From the NCBI GenBank assembly GCA_029266635.1, contig JAQSWM010000005.1, positions 248,001-312,000 of the forward strand: 64,000 nt of DNA, read 5' to 3'. A program made the position numbers and the translations under genes. The notes beneath the pieces were generated by a model. The model was not told the DNA's origin and did not search any database. It was given only the letters and a program-made list of their open reading frames with translations. How positions within the stretch are numbered: position 1 is the first letter of the stretch; each line of letters begins with the position of its first letter. This DNA is from Sphingobacteriaceae bacterium. GTDB taxonomy: Bacteria; Bacteroidota; Bacteroidia; Sphingobacteriales; Sphingobacteriaceae. Shown here in pieces: positions 54,649 through 62,802 of this stretch.

Positions 54649-54679
54649 AAAAAAACCCGATGCATTTATGCACCGGGTT
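54649..54679 (-). terminator. trp attenuator (intrinsic terminator)
   Basis: On the minus strand AACCCGGTGCA pairs with TGCATCGGGTT around a TAAA loop (an internal G-U pair in RNA), followed by seven U. It is 30 bases upstream of trpE. The 5' arm (54679-54670) can instead pair with GCTCCGGGG inside the leader peptide gene (54732-54724), giving five unbroken CCGGG pairs, a plausible antiterminator. Confidence 0.85.
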
Positions 54680-54710
54680 CGTAAATATAAGGTTTTGGTT
54701 CAATCAAATC

Positions 54711-54779
54711 TTAACATACGTTGCCCCGGAGCGCCTTTAGCTGCCACCACCAGTTTTGAGTATGTGTTGTGTTGTTCAC
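54711..54779 (-). CDS. trpL: trp leader peptide with three consecutive Trp codons
   Basis: A 22-codon frame from GTG (54779-54777) to TAA (54713-54711) with TGG TGG TGG at codons 10-12 (54752-54744). It lies between a promoter box and the attenuator upstream of trpE. Ribosome stalling on the Trp codons when charged tRNA-Trp is scarce would free the antiterminator. The GTG start is weak: no ATG exists in the frame and the promoter box is only 7 bases upstream, so the message may be almost leaderless. Confidence 0.82.
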   Translation of the reverse strand: MNNTTHTQNWWWQLKALRGNVC

Positions 54780-54785
54780 TGCGAG

Positions 54786-54793
54786 CAAATTTA
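54786..54793 (-). promoter_or_regulatory. TAnnTTTG-type promoter box of the trp operon
   Basis: TAAATTTG on the minus strand, just ahead of the leader peptide. With the -7 box here, transcription should start close to the GTG of the leader peptide. Confidence 0.6.
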
Positions 54794-54827
54794 TAAAGAA
54801 AATTGAAACTGCAAATTCCTATTAAAA

Positions 54828-55274
54828 TTAATGTGTCATTCCGAACAAGCCTCTTCCGCTAAGCAAGATGGTAATGATAATTATCGCAAGAGCTAATGTA
54901 TAAAAGATGGCAATTGTGCGATGCTTGGCAACAGCGTCTAACACTTTCTTGGAGCGTGAATGGCCAATGGTGATCAATACGATGGCAATGATCATCATCA
55001 AAATGTGTTCTACAGACCAGTAGCGCAGTGAATGGTCTTTCATTGCACTGCCCATGTCGTTTAGTTTTACAAAGGGGCTAACAAAGTACAAACCAAGCCC
55101 GATTAGTAACTGGATATGAGCTGAAATCAGGGTGAAAAGGTTGATTTTCCTGTTCCCTTCTGTGTACGGGCGGTTTGACAGCCAGCCAATGAGCGCTTGG
55201 ATCACGGCTATAAGCAACAGAATAAATACGATGTACCTGAACCCAGAGTGCGATTTTAGTAAGATGTTATACAT
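54828..55274 (-). CDS. Four-helix membrane protein, cytochrome-b-like
   Basis: 148 residues with four predicted membrane helices. Conserved His residues at the helix ends (KSHSGFRY near the N-terminus, SAHIQLLIGLGLYF, SVEHILMMIIAI) resemble small cytochrome-b-like membrane proteins annotated in Pedobacter relatives. Heme binding is not shown. It lies just downstream of nothing on its strand; the trp leader promoter begins 35 bases after its stop. Function unknown. Confidence 0.75.
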   Translation of the reverse strand: MYNILLKSHSGFRYIVFILLLIAVIQALIGWLSNRPYTEGNRKINLFTLISAHIQLLIGLGLYFVSPFVKLNDMGSAMKDHSLRYWSVEHILMMIIAIVLITIGHSRSKKVLDAVAKHRTIAIFYTLALAIIIITILLSGRGLFGMTH

Positions 55275-55439
55275 GTCTTCGATTTTAGGTCAAAGTAACA
55301 AAAAACAATGCTGCAAACAGAATTAATAAATTCGGCAGGTGGGGTGTATGTGATTGAAAAGTTACAGCAAAGACGAGCGTACAATACCGCAAGTAGGCGA
55401 GGCTATTCCGATATTAGCTACCTGCTACAATCTCATCTA

Positions 55440-57086
55440 ATGAACCTGAAAAAAGCGCTTTTTTTGATTATCCTGCTGGCGATCAGCCCGGCGATATTTG
55501 CTCAAACTAAAAAGCTGGAGCCTGCCGGTACTGCGCTGCGCCGGCCAAAGCTGGTGGTGGGGTTGGTTGTGGATCAGATGCGGTGGGATTACCTATATCG
55601 TTATTATGACCGTTATACCTCCGGTGGATTTAGGCGGATGCTGAACCAAGGCTTCAGCTGCGAGAATACAAACATTGACTACATTCCCACCATCACAGCC
55701 ATTGGGCACAGCTCCATTTATACAGGTTCGGTACCTGCGATACATGGGATTGCGGGAAACGATTTCATCATCAAAGCCACAGGCAAGCCCACTTATTGCA
55801 CGGAAGACACAAGCGTAACCGGAGTGGGAGGCGTGAGTGAAGGCAAAATGTCGCCGAGGAATCTGCTGGCGAGCACTATCACCGACGAGTTGAAGCTGGC
55901 AACCAACTTCCGATCGAAAGTATTTGGCATTGCGTTGAAAGATCGGGGAGCCATCCTGCCCGCAGGACACACCCCAAATGCGGCGTTCTGGTACGATGGT
56001 GGCAATGGAAACTGGATCACAAGTACGTTTTACATGAAGGAATTGCCTGAATGGTTGAAGAAATTCAATGATCAAAAGCTCGTCGAAAAATACATGAAAC
56101 AAGATTGGAACACCTTGTACCCGATCTCCACTTACGTCCAAAGCTCGCCCGATAATAACCCTTACGAAACTAAATACGCTGGCGCCACTACGCCAACTTT
56201 TCCAATCAAAACATCAGAAATGAAAGGTTATGCAGCTATCCGCTCTACCCCGTATGGCAACACCCTGACATTTGATATGGCGAGAGCGCTGATCGACAAC
56301 GAGGGCATGGGCCGCGATCAGACAACGGACTTTCTCGCTGTAAGCCTTTCCTCAATAGACCATCTCGGCCATCAGCTCGGGCCAAACTCTGTTGAAATGG
56401 AAGACGCTTTTCTGCGCCTCGACCGCGACCTCGCTTCTTTTTTAACATACCTTGACGAGAAAATCGGCAAAGGCCAGTACACAGTTTTCCTCACTGCAGA
56501 TCACGGTGGCGCTCACAATCCAAACCTGCTTAGCGATAAGAACATCCCGGCAGGCGTTTGGCCTTCGGCTACAATCCTGGCTAACCTGAACGCAGCGCTT
56601 GAAGCAAAATATTCTGTAAAGAACATTGTAACCAGTTTTATGAATTACCAGGTTCAGTTAAGCCATAAAAATATGGAAGCAGCTAAGTTGAACCAGGATG
56701 CTGTCCGGGCAGATTGCGTAGAGTTTTTGAAGAAGCAGGATGGTGTGGCGTTCATTGTGGATATGGTGGACGTAAACAGTGTGAACATTCCCGAAGAATT
56801 GCGCCAACGGATTGTGAAAGGCTACAATGCCGAACGAAGCGGCGAGATCCAAATCGTTTTAAAACCCGGCTGGTACCAAGGCCCAAAAACAGGCACATCG
56901 CACGGCACCTGGAATCCCTACGACACTCACATCCCATTGGTGTGGATGGGCTGGGGCATTCAGCCGGGAAAAACATATGCGCCGATAAGCATGACGGACA
57001 TTGCACCGACAGTGGCAGCGCTTCTGCATATACAGGCACCAAATGGTAGCATCGGCAAACCGATTACAGAAATGTTATACTGGTGA
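55440..57086 (+). CDS. PafA-type alkaline phosphatase
   Basis: 548 residues from ATG at 55440, with a signal peptide (about 1-21, AIFAQ). Expected PafA residues line up: metal-binding Asp45 (VVDQM), nucleophile Thr86 (IPTITAIGHSS), Asn107 (GNDF), and Lys167/Arg169 (LKDRGAILPAGH), plus DHGGAHNP metal site. It hydrolyses phosphate monoesters in the periplasm and is the phosphate-insensitive type common in Bacteroidota. Its stop overlaps the thiE GTG (GTGA). An upstream frame to 55308 is less likely because it would bury the signal peptide. Confidence 0.92.
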   Translation: MNLKKALFLIILLAISPAIFAQTKKLEPAGTALRRPKLVVGLVVDQMRWDYLYRYYDRYTSGGFRRMLNQGFSCENTNIDYIPTITAIGHSSIYTGSVPAIHGIAGNDFIIKATGKPTYCTEDTSVTGVGGVSEGKMSPRNLLASTITDELKLATNFRSKVFGIALKDRGAILPAGHTPNAAFWYDGGNGNWITSTFYMKELPEWLKKFNDQKLVEKYMKQDWNTLYPISTYVQSSPDNNPYETKYAGATTPTFPIKTSEMKGYAAIRSTPYGNTLTFDMARALIDNEGMGRDQTTDFLAVSLSSIDHLGHQLGPNSVEMEDAFLRLDRDLASFLTYLDEKIGKGQYTVFLTADHGGAHNPNLLSDKNIPAGVWPSATILANLNAALEAKYSVKNIVTSFMNYQVQLSHKNMEAAKLNQDAVRADCVEFLKKQDGVAFIVDMVDVNSVNIPEELRQRIVKGYNAERSGEIQIVLKPGWYQGPKTGTSHGTWNPYDTHIPLVWMGWGIQPGKTYAPISMTDIAPTVAALLHIQAPNGSIGKPITEMLYW

Positions 57087-57718
57087 AAAAATACATCTCC
57101 AAACTCCATTACCTCACGCAGGATCTCCCCGGCAGGGGCCACGTTGAACAGGTGATTGCTGCTTGCGAAGCCGGAGCAAATTGGGTTCAATACCGCTGCC
57201 TCACAAAAACTGATGATGAGCTTTTAAACGATATCCACCAGATTGCAGCCATTTGCGATGATTGGGGTGCGACGCTCATAATCACCAACCATGTGCATTT
57301 GCTTGCTAAAGCAGACGTGCAGGGTGTCCATATTGAAGATATGGATGCTGATTTTGCAAAGATCAGGGAGCAAGTCGGCGAAGATAAAACGCTTGGCGGT
57401 TCAGCTAACACCTTTGAGCAAATCAGGCGTGGTTTTGAAACCGGTGCTGTTGATTACTTCGGCTGTGGGCCATTTGCTGTCACCTTAACAAAACCGAATT
57501 CATATCCTATTCTGGGCGTTGGTGGCTACCGCGATATTGTTGCACGGACGAAGAGCGAGGACATTGATATTCCTCTACTGGCAGTCGGTGGTGTAGGGCT
57601 TAATGATGTTGATGATCTGCTTCAAACCGGCGTGTACGGCATTGCTGTTTCTGCGGCTGTGAACCTTGCTGATGATCCCGCCTCAGCAATGAGAGATTTC
57701 TACAGAAAAGTTTTCTAA
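57083..57718 (+). CDS. thiE: Thiamine-phosphate synthase
   Basis: 211 residues from GTG at 57083, overlapping the phosphatase stop by four bases. TIM barrel with ANWVQYRCLTK, LIITNHVHLLAKADVQGVH, GGSANTFEQI and DYFGCGPFAVTLTKPN, typical of the ThiE/TenI family. It joins the pyrimidine and thiazole halves of thiamine. The usual thi operon partners are absent. The 'QYRCLTK' in place of 'QLRLKN' is a mild departure, so a TenI-like role cannot be excluded. Confidence 0.82.
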   Translation: MKKYISKLHYLTQDLPGRGHVEQVIAACEAGANWVQYRCLTKTDDELLNDIHQIAAICDDWGATLIITNHVHLLAKADVQGVHIEDMDADFAKIREQVGEDKTLGGSANTFEQIRRGFETGAVDYFGCGPFAVTLTKPNSYPILGVGGYRDIVARTKSEDIDIPLLAVGGVGLNDVDDLLQTGVYGIAVSAAVNLADDPASAMRDFYRKVF

Positions 57719-57745
57719 AATCGGGTAATCCGCTACTTTTACGGC

Positions 57746-58312
57746 ATGTCATCCCACCACATTGTCCGCGAAAAGCAGGAGCCTGCGCTTTTGATCGCCA
57801 GCCTGGGAAACTTCCATCCGGAGAACCTCGGGCAGTTGCTTGAGTGGAGCCCGACCGTTATCGTAACCGAGGATATTTACGAGCACGCTGATTCCATGGG
57901 GATCAAAATTGATGCAGTAATCACGTCCAATCCCGATTTCAGTTCACAGGAAAGCACACATCTCATCTTTACTGAAACTAATCCGCTCGAAGATGGGCTC
58001 AAGTACCTGGTTGGTGAGCAATATCCATCCGTCAATGTAATTGTGAAGGAGTTTGTGCTGCTTGATTACGTGCTTTTCGCCGAAAGCATTGATTTGGTGA
58101 TTTATACTGACAATAAGAAGATATTCCCGGTGCGCTCCGGCTTCAGCAAGTGGCGGGCATTGGGGGAACAATTGTTTTTTCTTCAGGAAGTTGTGAGCCT
58201 GAAAACTTCCGGGCTTATCTTTTTAACCGACCACGTAGCCGAGATGGAAAAGGACGGCTTCTATTCGCTCACCTTTGATCAGCCCTTTATTTTTATTGCC
58301 GAGGAGATTTAG
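57746..58312 (+). CDS. Thiamine pyrophosphokinase-like protein, lacking the usual metal motif
   Basis: 188 residues, cytoplasmic. From memory the N-terminal SSHHIVREKQEPALLIASL and the C-terminal DQPFIFIAEEI match proteins labelled thiamine pyrophosphokinase in Pedobacter-type genomes. The canonical GDxDS motif of that enzyme is not present where expected (VITSNPDFSS instead). It follows thiE by 27 bases, which fits a thiamine link, but the activity is uncertain. Confidence 0.55.
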   Translation: MSSHHIVREKQEPALLIASLGNFHPENLGQLLEWSPTVIVTEDIYEHADSMGIKIDAVITSNPDFSSQESTHLIFTETNPLEDGLKYLVGEQYPSVNVIVKEFVLLDYVLFAESIDLVIYTDNKKIFPVRSGFSKWRALGEQLFFLQEVVSLKTSGLIFLTDHVAEMEKDGFYSLTFDQPFIFIAEEI

Positions 58313-58314
58313 CC

Positions 58315-58800
58315 ATGCTGATACGTCCTGCTACAGACCAAGATATTCCTGTAATCAGCAGGCTTGCGAATGAGATCTGGTGGCCAACTTACGGTAGCTT
58401 TATTTCGCATGAACAGATCAGCTTTATGCTGGAAAATATGTATTCCGAAGAAGCACTGCGGCGGCAGATGAAGGAGGAAGGCATTTCTTTCCTGATGGCG
58501 GAAAGGGAAGGCGAGCCGGTGGCTTTCGCCGGATTTTCAGAAACCGAGCCGGAGGTTTTTAAACTTCACAAACTCTACATTCTGCCTTCCGAGCAAGGCA
58601 AAGGAACCGGCAAAAGGTTGATTGAGCATGTTGAGGATTTAGCCCGTGCCCAGGGCGGGACCATCCTTGAGCTAAACGTAAACCGGGCGAACCCGGCTTT
58701 TGGTTTTTACAAGAAGCTTGGTTTTAGAATTTACCAGACCGTCGATATTCCGTATCACCAATTTGTGCTGAATGATTACGTAATGCGGAAAGGGCTCTAA
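58315..58800 (+). CDS. GNAT-family N-acetyltransferase
   Basis: 161 residues. The core LHKLYILPSEQGKGTGKRLI is the acetyl-CoA loop and LELNVNRANPAFGFYKKLGF follows. It starts 2 bases after the TPK-like stop, so the phosphatase, thiE, TPK-like and GNAT genes form one run. The acceptor is unknown. Confidence 0.9.
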   Translation: MLIRPATDQDIPVISRLANEIWWPTYGSFISHEQISFMLENMYSEEALRRQMKEEGISFLMAEREGEPVAFAGFSETEPEVFKLHKLYILPSEQGKGTGKRLIEHVEDLARAQGGTILELNVNRANPAFGFYKKLGFRIYQTVDIPYHQFVLNDYVMRKGL

Positions 58801-58824
58801 GGTCCCCACGTGCACACCTTGCCA

Positions 58825-58862
58825 GCACTCCTCCTTCAGGAGGATGTCCGAAGGACAGGAGG
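58825..58862. repeat. Short GC-rich hairpin cluster
   Basis: CACTCCTCCTTCAGGAGGAT followed by GTCCGAAGGACAGGAGG contains two nested small stems (TCCTCCTT/AGGAGGA; GTCC/GGAC). It lies between two convergent genes and could act as a two-way stop signal or be a repeat-type palindrome. Confidence 0.45.
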
Positions 58863-60164
58863 TTATTTCCTCGGCTCCAACTTAGGTATCCTTTTCGGCG
58901 TATCTGTTCCCGCCACAATACTTCTTGAGCTCAGCGCAATTGCTTTGATGGTAGCGATGATATTGTTTACATCGAGCGTTTCAAACTCATCGTTTACGGT
59001 ATGATAGAATTTATCGGTATCAATCTGATCGGTTGAGATTGTATGAGCCGGAACGCCGAGCGCTGCAAGCGTGGCATTGTCGCTGCGGTAAAAAAGGTTT
59101 TGCTGGGGGTAAGGATCGGGGTAGAACTTAAATTCCGTTCCTTCCAGGTTCTTTTGGAGTATCTGCCCAAAGTCCGAACGCTCGTATCCGGTTATGAAAG
59201 CGGAGTTCTTGCCGAATTTGGAATCCTTGCCGATCATTTCAATGTTGAACATGGCCACCACATCATCCGGATTCAATTTACTGGAAAAATATTTTGAACC
59301 ATATCCGCCGCTTTCTTCGCCTGTGAAGGCAACAAAAATCAAGGTGCGTTCATTGTTATTCAGCTTCTTATAGTACCTGGCAAGAGAAATCATCGCGGTA
59401 ACTCCCGACGCATCGTCATCCGCTCCGTTTGCAATCGAATCTCCATCAACAGCATCCTGAATACCCAAGTGATCGTAATGCCCTGAGAAAACCACAATCT
59501 CCTTAGCTTTTGATTTTCCGGGAATCATGCCTGCCACGTTGAAAAGCGGCAGTTTTTCGATGTTGTTGGTAAAAGTAACCCGGAAAGATTTTGGAGCAGT
59601 TTCGCTCAGCACGAAAACCACAGCGCCGCTTGTTTTAGGCTGGTTAACCACATGTCCTTCAACAATGTTTTCACGAAGACGGTTAAATGCATCGGCGTAC
59701 TGCGGATTTACGTAAGCAATCACCGGCTTGTTCATAGCCATTATTTCGCGGTAGCGGGTAAAAAAGCTTTCGTCAGGCTTCACCTGCACAACCTGTACTT
59801 CAGGATCGCTGTTCCACTTTAGCCCGGGAAGATCGGTAATCACCATAACATCTTCAGGATCTACCGGATTCCCTTCCAGGATAACTTCTGTTGAAGCCGG
59901 CCTGATGCGGGTGGCTGAGAACTCCTGCCTGAAACCGGTTTCGCCGGCGAGTGGCAGCAGGCCAATACTCTTAAATTCGCTTTCTATAAACGATGCCGCT
60001 TTGTCTATCCCGGGAGTGAAAATCGCCCGGCCCTGCATATCATCGGCAGAAAGGGTGCGGATAATCCGTTCCACATCATTGTCTTTTACCAGCGCTTCCG
60101 GCTTCTGCACGGCACATCCCGCAAGTATTAAAAGCCCGAGCAGTGCGCTTCCTGATTTTTTCAT
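58863..60164 (-). CDS. M28-family zinc peptidase (lipoprotein)
   Basis: 433 residues with a lipobox (LILAGC, Cys17). A PA-type inserted domain (about 90-200) precedes the M28 catalytic domain with FSGHYDHLG (about 222-230), NGADDDASG and FTGEESGGYGS (Glu base and zinc ligand). It is an aminopeptidase acting on peptides in the periplasm. The next gene upstream is also a peptidase (7 bases), suggesting a peptide-scavenging pair. Confidence 0.92.
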   Translation of the reverse strand: MKKSGSALLGLLILAGCAVQKPEALVKDNDVERIIRTLSADDMQGRAIFTPGIDKAASFIESEFKSIGLLPLAGETGFRQEFSATRIRPASTEVILEGNPVDPEDVMVITDLPGLKWNSDPEVQVVQVKPDESFFTRYREIMAMNKPVIAYVNPQYADAFNRLRENIVEGHVVNQPKTSGAVVFVLSETAPKSFRVTFTNNIEKLPLFNVAGMIPGKSKAKEIVVFSGHYDHLGIQDAVDGDSIANGADDDASGVTAMISLARYYKKLNNNERTLIFVAFTGEESGGYGSKYFSSKLNPDDVVAMFNIEMIGKDSKFGKNSAFITGYERSDFGQILQKNLEGTEFKFYPDPYPQQNLFYRSDNATLAALGVPAHTISTDQIDTDKFYHTVNDEFETLDVNNIIATIKAIALSSRSIVAGTDTPKRIPKLEPRK

Positions 60165-60171
60165 GTTTGAA

Positions 60172-62001
60172 TTATTTTACTTTGGTGTCTAGCCAATTGC
60201 TTCTGTATAACGCCATCTGCGGAGTTAATGTTCCACCAGTTTTTTCAATGGGAACTACTTCAAGCGCATTGTTTTCCTGAAGTTTTACTTTTCTGGTTTT
60301 TTCAAGCCCTTTATGCTGATAAGTGACCTCGATTTCATCGCCCGGATTATAGCCTTCCACAATAGTGCGCACGTCGGCAGCAGCCTTCAACTCTTTGCCG
60401 CCGATTTTCAATAGATAATCGCCATTGTCGATCCCTGATTCATAAGCAGGCGTTCCTTTCAATGTGTTGGAGCTTACCATAAGCCTTTCACCTTCCGGGG
60501 ATAATCGTAAAGTGCCTAACGAAGCTTTGCCGGCGGAGGCTTTGCGGAGCACAAGCCCGGCAGATTTCAGAAGTTGTTCGTAATTATTCTTCTGAGTCCC
60601 GTACACGTATTTGCTGAAAAATTCACTCGCAAACTTCGTATTGGTGAGTTTTGCCAGCACGTTTTGCAGATCAGGAATGGTGTATGAGATTTCTGTTTTG
60701 CCGTGTGCTTTCCAAACTGCTCGCATATAGTCATCCAACGTAAGCTTAAATTCTGTACGCAAATGATGATCTAGAGCCAATGCAATAACAGCTCCGTAGT
60801 AATAGTAAGAGGTAAAGATATTCGCATCATTGTTTTGATCAACCGCAACTCCGGCATCAGAAAAAACAGCGTGCCGACTCATCTGTGGAGCGGAATATGC
60901 TGCTGCGCCGGGGGCATTGAGCACGTAGTTCAACATGCCTGAAAGCGTTCCGCAATAAGTATCTAAATCGCGGATGCCGGCACGTTTCAAAACGAGTTCT
61001 CCATAATACTGTGTAAAACCTTCTGCGAACCAAAGTTCATTGCTCATGTTGGAGTGTGCGAAATTGAAGGGCTCGAGAGTTTTCGGGCGGATACGCTCTA
61101 CATTCCAGGAATGGAAAAACTCGTGCGAGAAGGTGCTGATCAGGCGTTTTTCATTGCCTGCAATTTTCTCGGCCGACTGTGTGATTACGGTGGAGTTGCG
61201 GTGCTCCATGCCATCGCCATTGTTGGTAGGATTTACATCATGAAGAAATACATAGCTGCCAAAATCGTAAGGAGCAAGTTCACCGAAAACCGCTTTCGCC
61301 TCTGCAGTCATTCGCCGCACTGTGCTGGCGAAAGCATCGACAGTTTCCTGAGTATCGGATGTGTGGCTTGACAATGCAAGCTGCTGAGTTTTGCCGTTGG
61401 TGTTGACGTCGCTCCACTGCTTCATTTTATAATCCGACAACTCAATAGGGCTGTCCATAAAATACTGAAAGCTAGGCGCTGTGAAAACGCCTGTTGGTCC
61501 GGATGGCTTGAGCTGGGTGGCTACTTTCCAGCCATATTTATCTGTGTCGTTTATTTTAAGTTGGATGGGTCGAGCATCCATTCCAACAGCCCACATAAAA
61601 GTTGCGGGCATGTTCATATGTGCGTGAGTTTCGTCTATGGCGAGGTAGGTGCCGTCAACGTAGTTTCCAAAAATGGTGTAAGTTACTTTTACAGAGCCAT
61701 CGTGCTTGGCAATTTTGTAAACATCGCCTTCGGTTTGCTCCACCTGAAGTTCTTTTCCTTTTGAATCGAAAGCTTTCACGCTGTACACGTTTTTGCCAAA
61801 CTCATGGGTTGCATAGCGGCCCGGAGAGGAGCGGCTCATGCGTACGGTAAGCGCACCGGCTGGCACCTGGGGAACCAGCAAGCTAACTTCGGCCTCGTGG
61901 TGAACAGCATTAGGAAACGAAATTTCGTACTGGATGGTGGTTTGCGCCACTGAGAATAGCGCAGAGGCTATCAGTGAAAAGATGGAAAGCAAAGTTTTCA
62001 T
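60172..62001 (-). CDS. M61-family peptidase with PDZ domain
   Basis: 609 residues with a signal peptide (about 1-20). The N-terminal M61 domain holds the zinc motif HEFFHSWNVERIRP (about residue 294) and a Glu ligand in ELWFAEGFTQYYGEL. A PDZ domain lies at about 500-575. M61 enzymes are glycyl aminopeptidases, released or membrane-linked. It is paired with the M28 gene. Confidence 0.92.
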   Translation of the reverse strand: MKTLLSIFSLIASALFSVAQTTIQYEISFPNAVHHEAEVSLLVPQVPAGALTVRMSRSSPGRYATHEFGKNVYSVKAFDSKGKELQVEQTEGDVYKIAKHDGSVKVTYTIFGNYVDGTYLAIDETHAHMNMPATFMWAVGMDARPIQLKINDTDKYGWKVATQLKPSGPTGVFTAPSFQYFMDSPIELSDYKMKQWSDVNTNGKTQQLALSSHTSDTQETVDAFASTVRRMTAEAKAVFGELAPYDFGSYVFLHDVNPTNNGDGMEHRNSTVITQSAEKIAGNEKRLISTFSHEFFHSWNVERIRPKTLEPFNFAHSNMSNELWFAEGFTQYYGELVLKRAGIRDLDTYCGTLSGMLNYVLNAPGAAAYSAPQMSRHAVFSDAGVAVDQNNDANIFTSYYYYGAVIALALDHHLRTEFKLTLDDYMRAVWKAHGKTEISYTIPDLQNVLAKLTNTKFASEFFSKYVYGTQKNNYEQLLKSAGLVLRKASAGKASLGTLRLSPEGERLMVSSNTLKGTPAYESGIDNGDYLLKIGGKELKAAADVRTIVEGYNPGDEIEVTYQHKGLEKTRKVKLQENNALEVVPIEKTGGTLTPQMALYRSNWLDTKVK

Positions 62002-62090
62002 ATCAGGAAAGTGATGGTGTGAAAGTAAGGTATAAATTGATTTAACTCAAATGGAACTTCCTACTTTGGGATTCAGAACAGCACCAAAAC

Positions 62091-62125
62091 AAAAAAAGCC
62101 CTTGCTTATTTGCAAGGGCTTTTAC
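62091..62125 (-). terminator. Intrinsic terminator of the charged secreted protein gene
   Basis: Arms AAAAGCCCTTGC (62094-62105) and GCAAGGGCTTTT (62112-62123) around a 6-base loop give a GC-rich stem with T runs on both strands. It is 13 bases past the stop at 62138. Confidence 0.85.
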
Positions 62126-62137
62126 TTTGAAGGCTAC

Positions 62138-62701
62138 TTATTGCCTATTCTCATTTCTGTTGCGGCCATTCCAATCGTTGTCACGATCATCATCGTCACG
62201 ATCTTTATCGTGCTTCTTAGATTTCGAATCTCTATCGTATTTTCCGTTCCTGTCGTAATCACCGGAGCCGTAATTGCCATTCCCCTCTACTTTCTTCCGT
62301 TGTCCCGGAGGCATGCCGTGTGGGTGTTTGCCAGCCCAGCCGGGTTGCTTCTGACCATTGTCATATTGTCCGTTTTGATTGTACTGGCTTCCATTATGGT
62401 AAATTTTCAACCTGTCGGTTACTACTTCATAATGGCCTGGAACTGTCTTCTTGCCGAAAAGAGTTGACTTCTCGTAAGTATCAATCCATACCCGCTTCTC
62501 AACAGTTTGCCAATGATACTGTCCACCCTGGTCGGTATAAACGTTCGGATCATCTGTACGGCTTATAATTTGCTCACGCTGATTTGAGTTGTTCCGGGTT
62601 GAGTAAGTTCCGTTCTCATTTCTGGAACTGTTATACTGCGCACTCGCTGTGTTAGCTATTAATGCTGCAAAAAGAGCTAACATTGTTAATTTCACTTTCA
62701 C
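62138..62701 (-). CDS. Secreted low-complexity charged protein
   Basis: 187 residues from GTG at 62701 with a signal peptide (about 1-21, NTASAQ); an ATG at 62683 is an alternative start. The middle is Asn/Gln/Tyr/Gly-rich, with KRVWIDTYEKSTLFGKKTVPGHYEV-type segment as the only folded-looking stretch; the C-terminus is a run of Asp/Arg/Lys (DRNGKYDRDSKSKKHDKDRD). No domain is recognised. A hairpin abuts the GTG start. Confidence 0.75.
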   Translation of the reverse strand: MKVKLTMLALFAALIANTASAQYNSSRNENGTYSTRNNSNQREQIISRTDDPNVYTDQGGQYHWQTVEKRVWIDTYEKSTLFGKKTVPGHYEVVTDRLKIYHNGSQYNQNGQYDNGQKQPGWAGKHPHGMPPGQRKKVEGNGNYGSGDYDRNGKYDRDSKSKKHDKDRDDDDRDNDWNGRNRNENRQ

Positions 62702-62702
62702 G

Positions 62703-62744
62703 TTATATCATAGAATTCCGTGCTTCATTGCACTTATGATATAA
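62703..62744 (-). promoter_or_regulatory. Leader hairpin abutting a GTG start codon
   Basis: TTATATCATA (62703-62712) and its exact inverse TATGATATAA (62735-62744) form a 10-base stem with an inner GTGC/GCAC stem. The hairpin ends one base before the GTG at 62701 and contains a 6-codon ATG frame in the loop. It could hide the ribosome site or be a DNA operator. Confidence 0.5.
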
Positions 62745-62802
62745 ACTGTTGCAAAAGCAAATTATTGCAGAATATTAATCTAAAATACAGGTAGGGGAAG
62801 AA

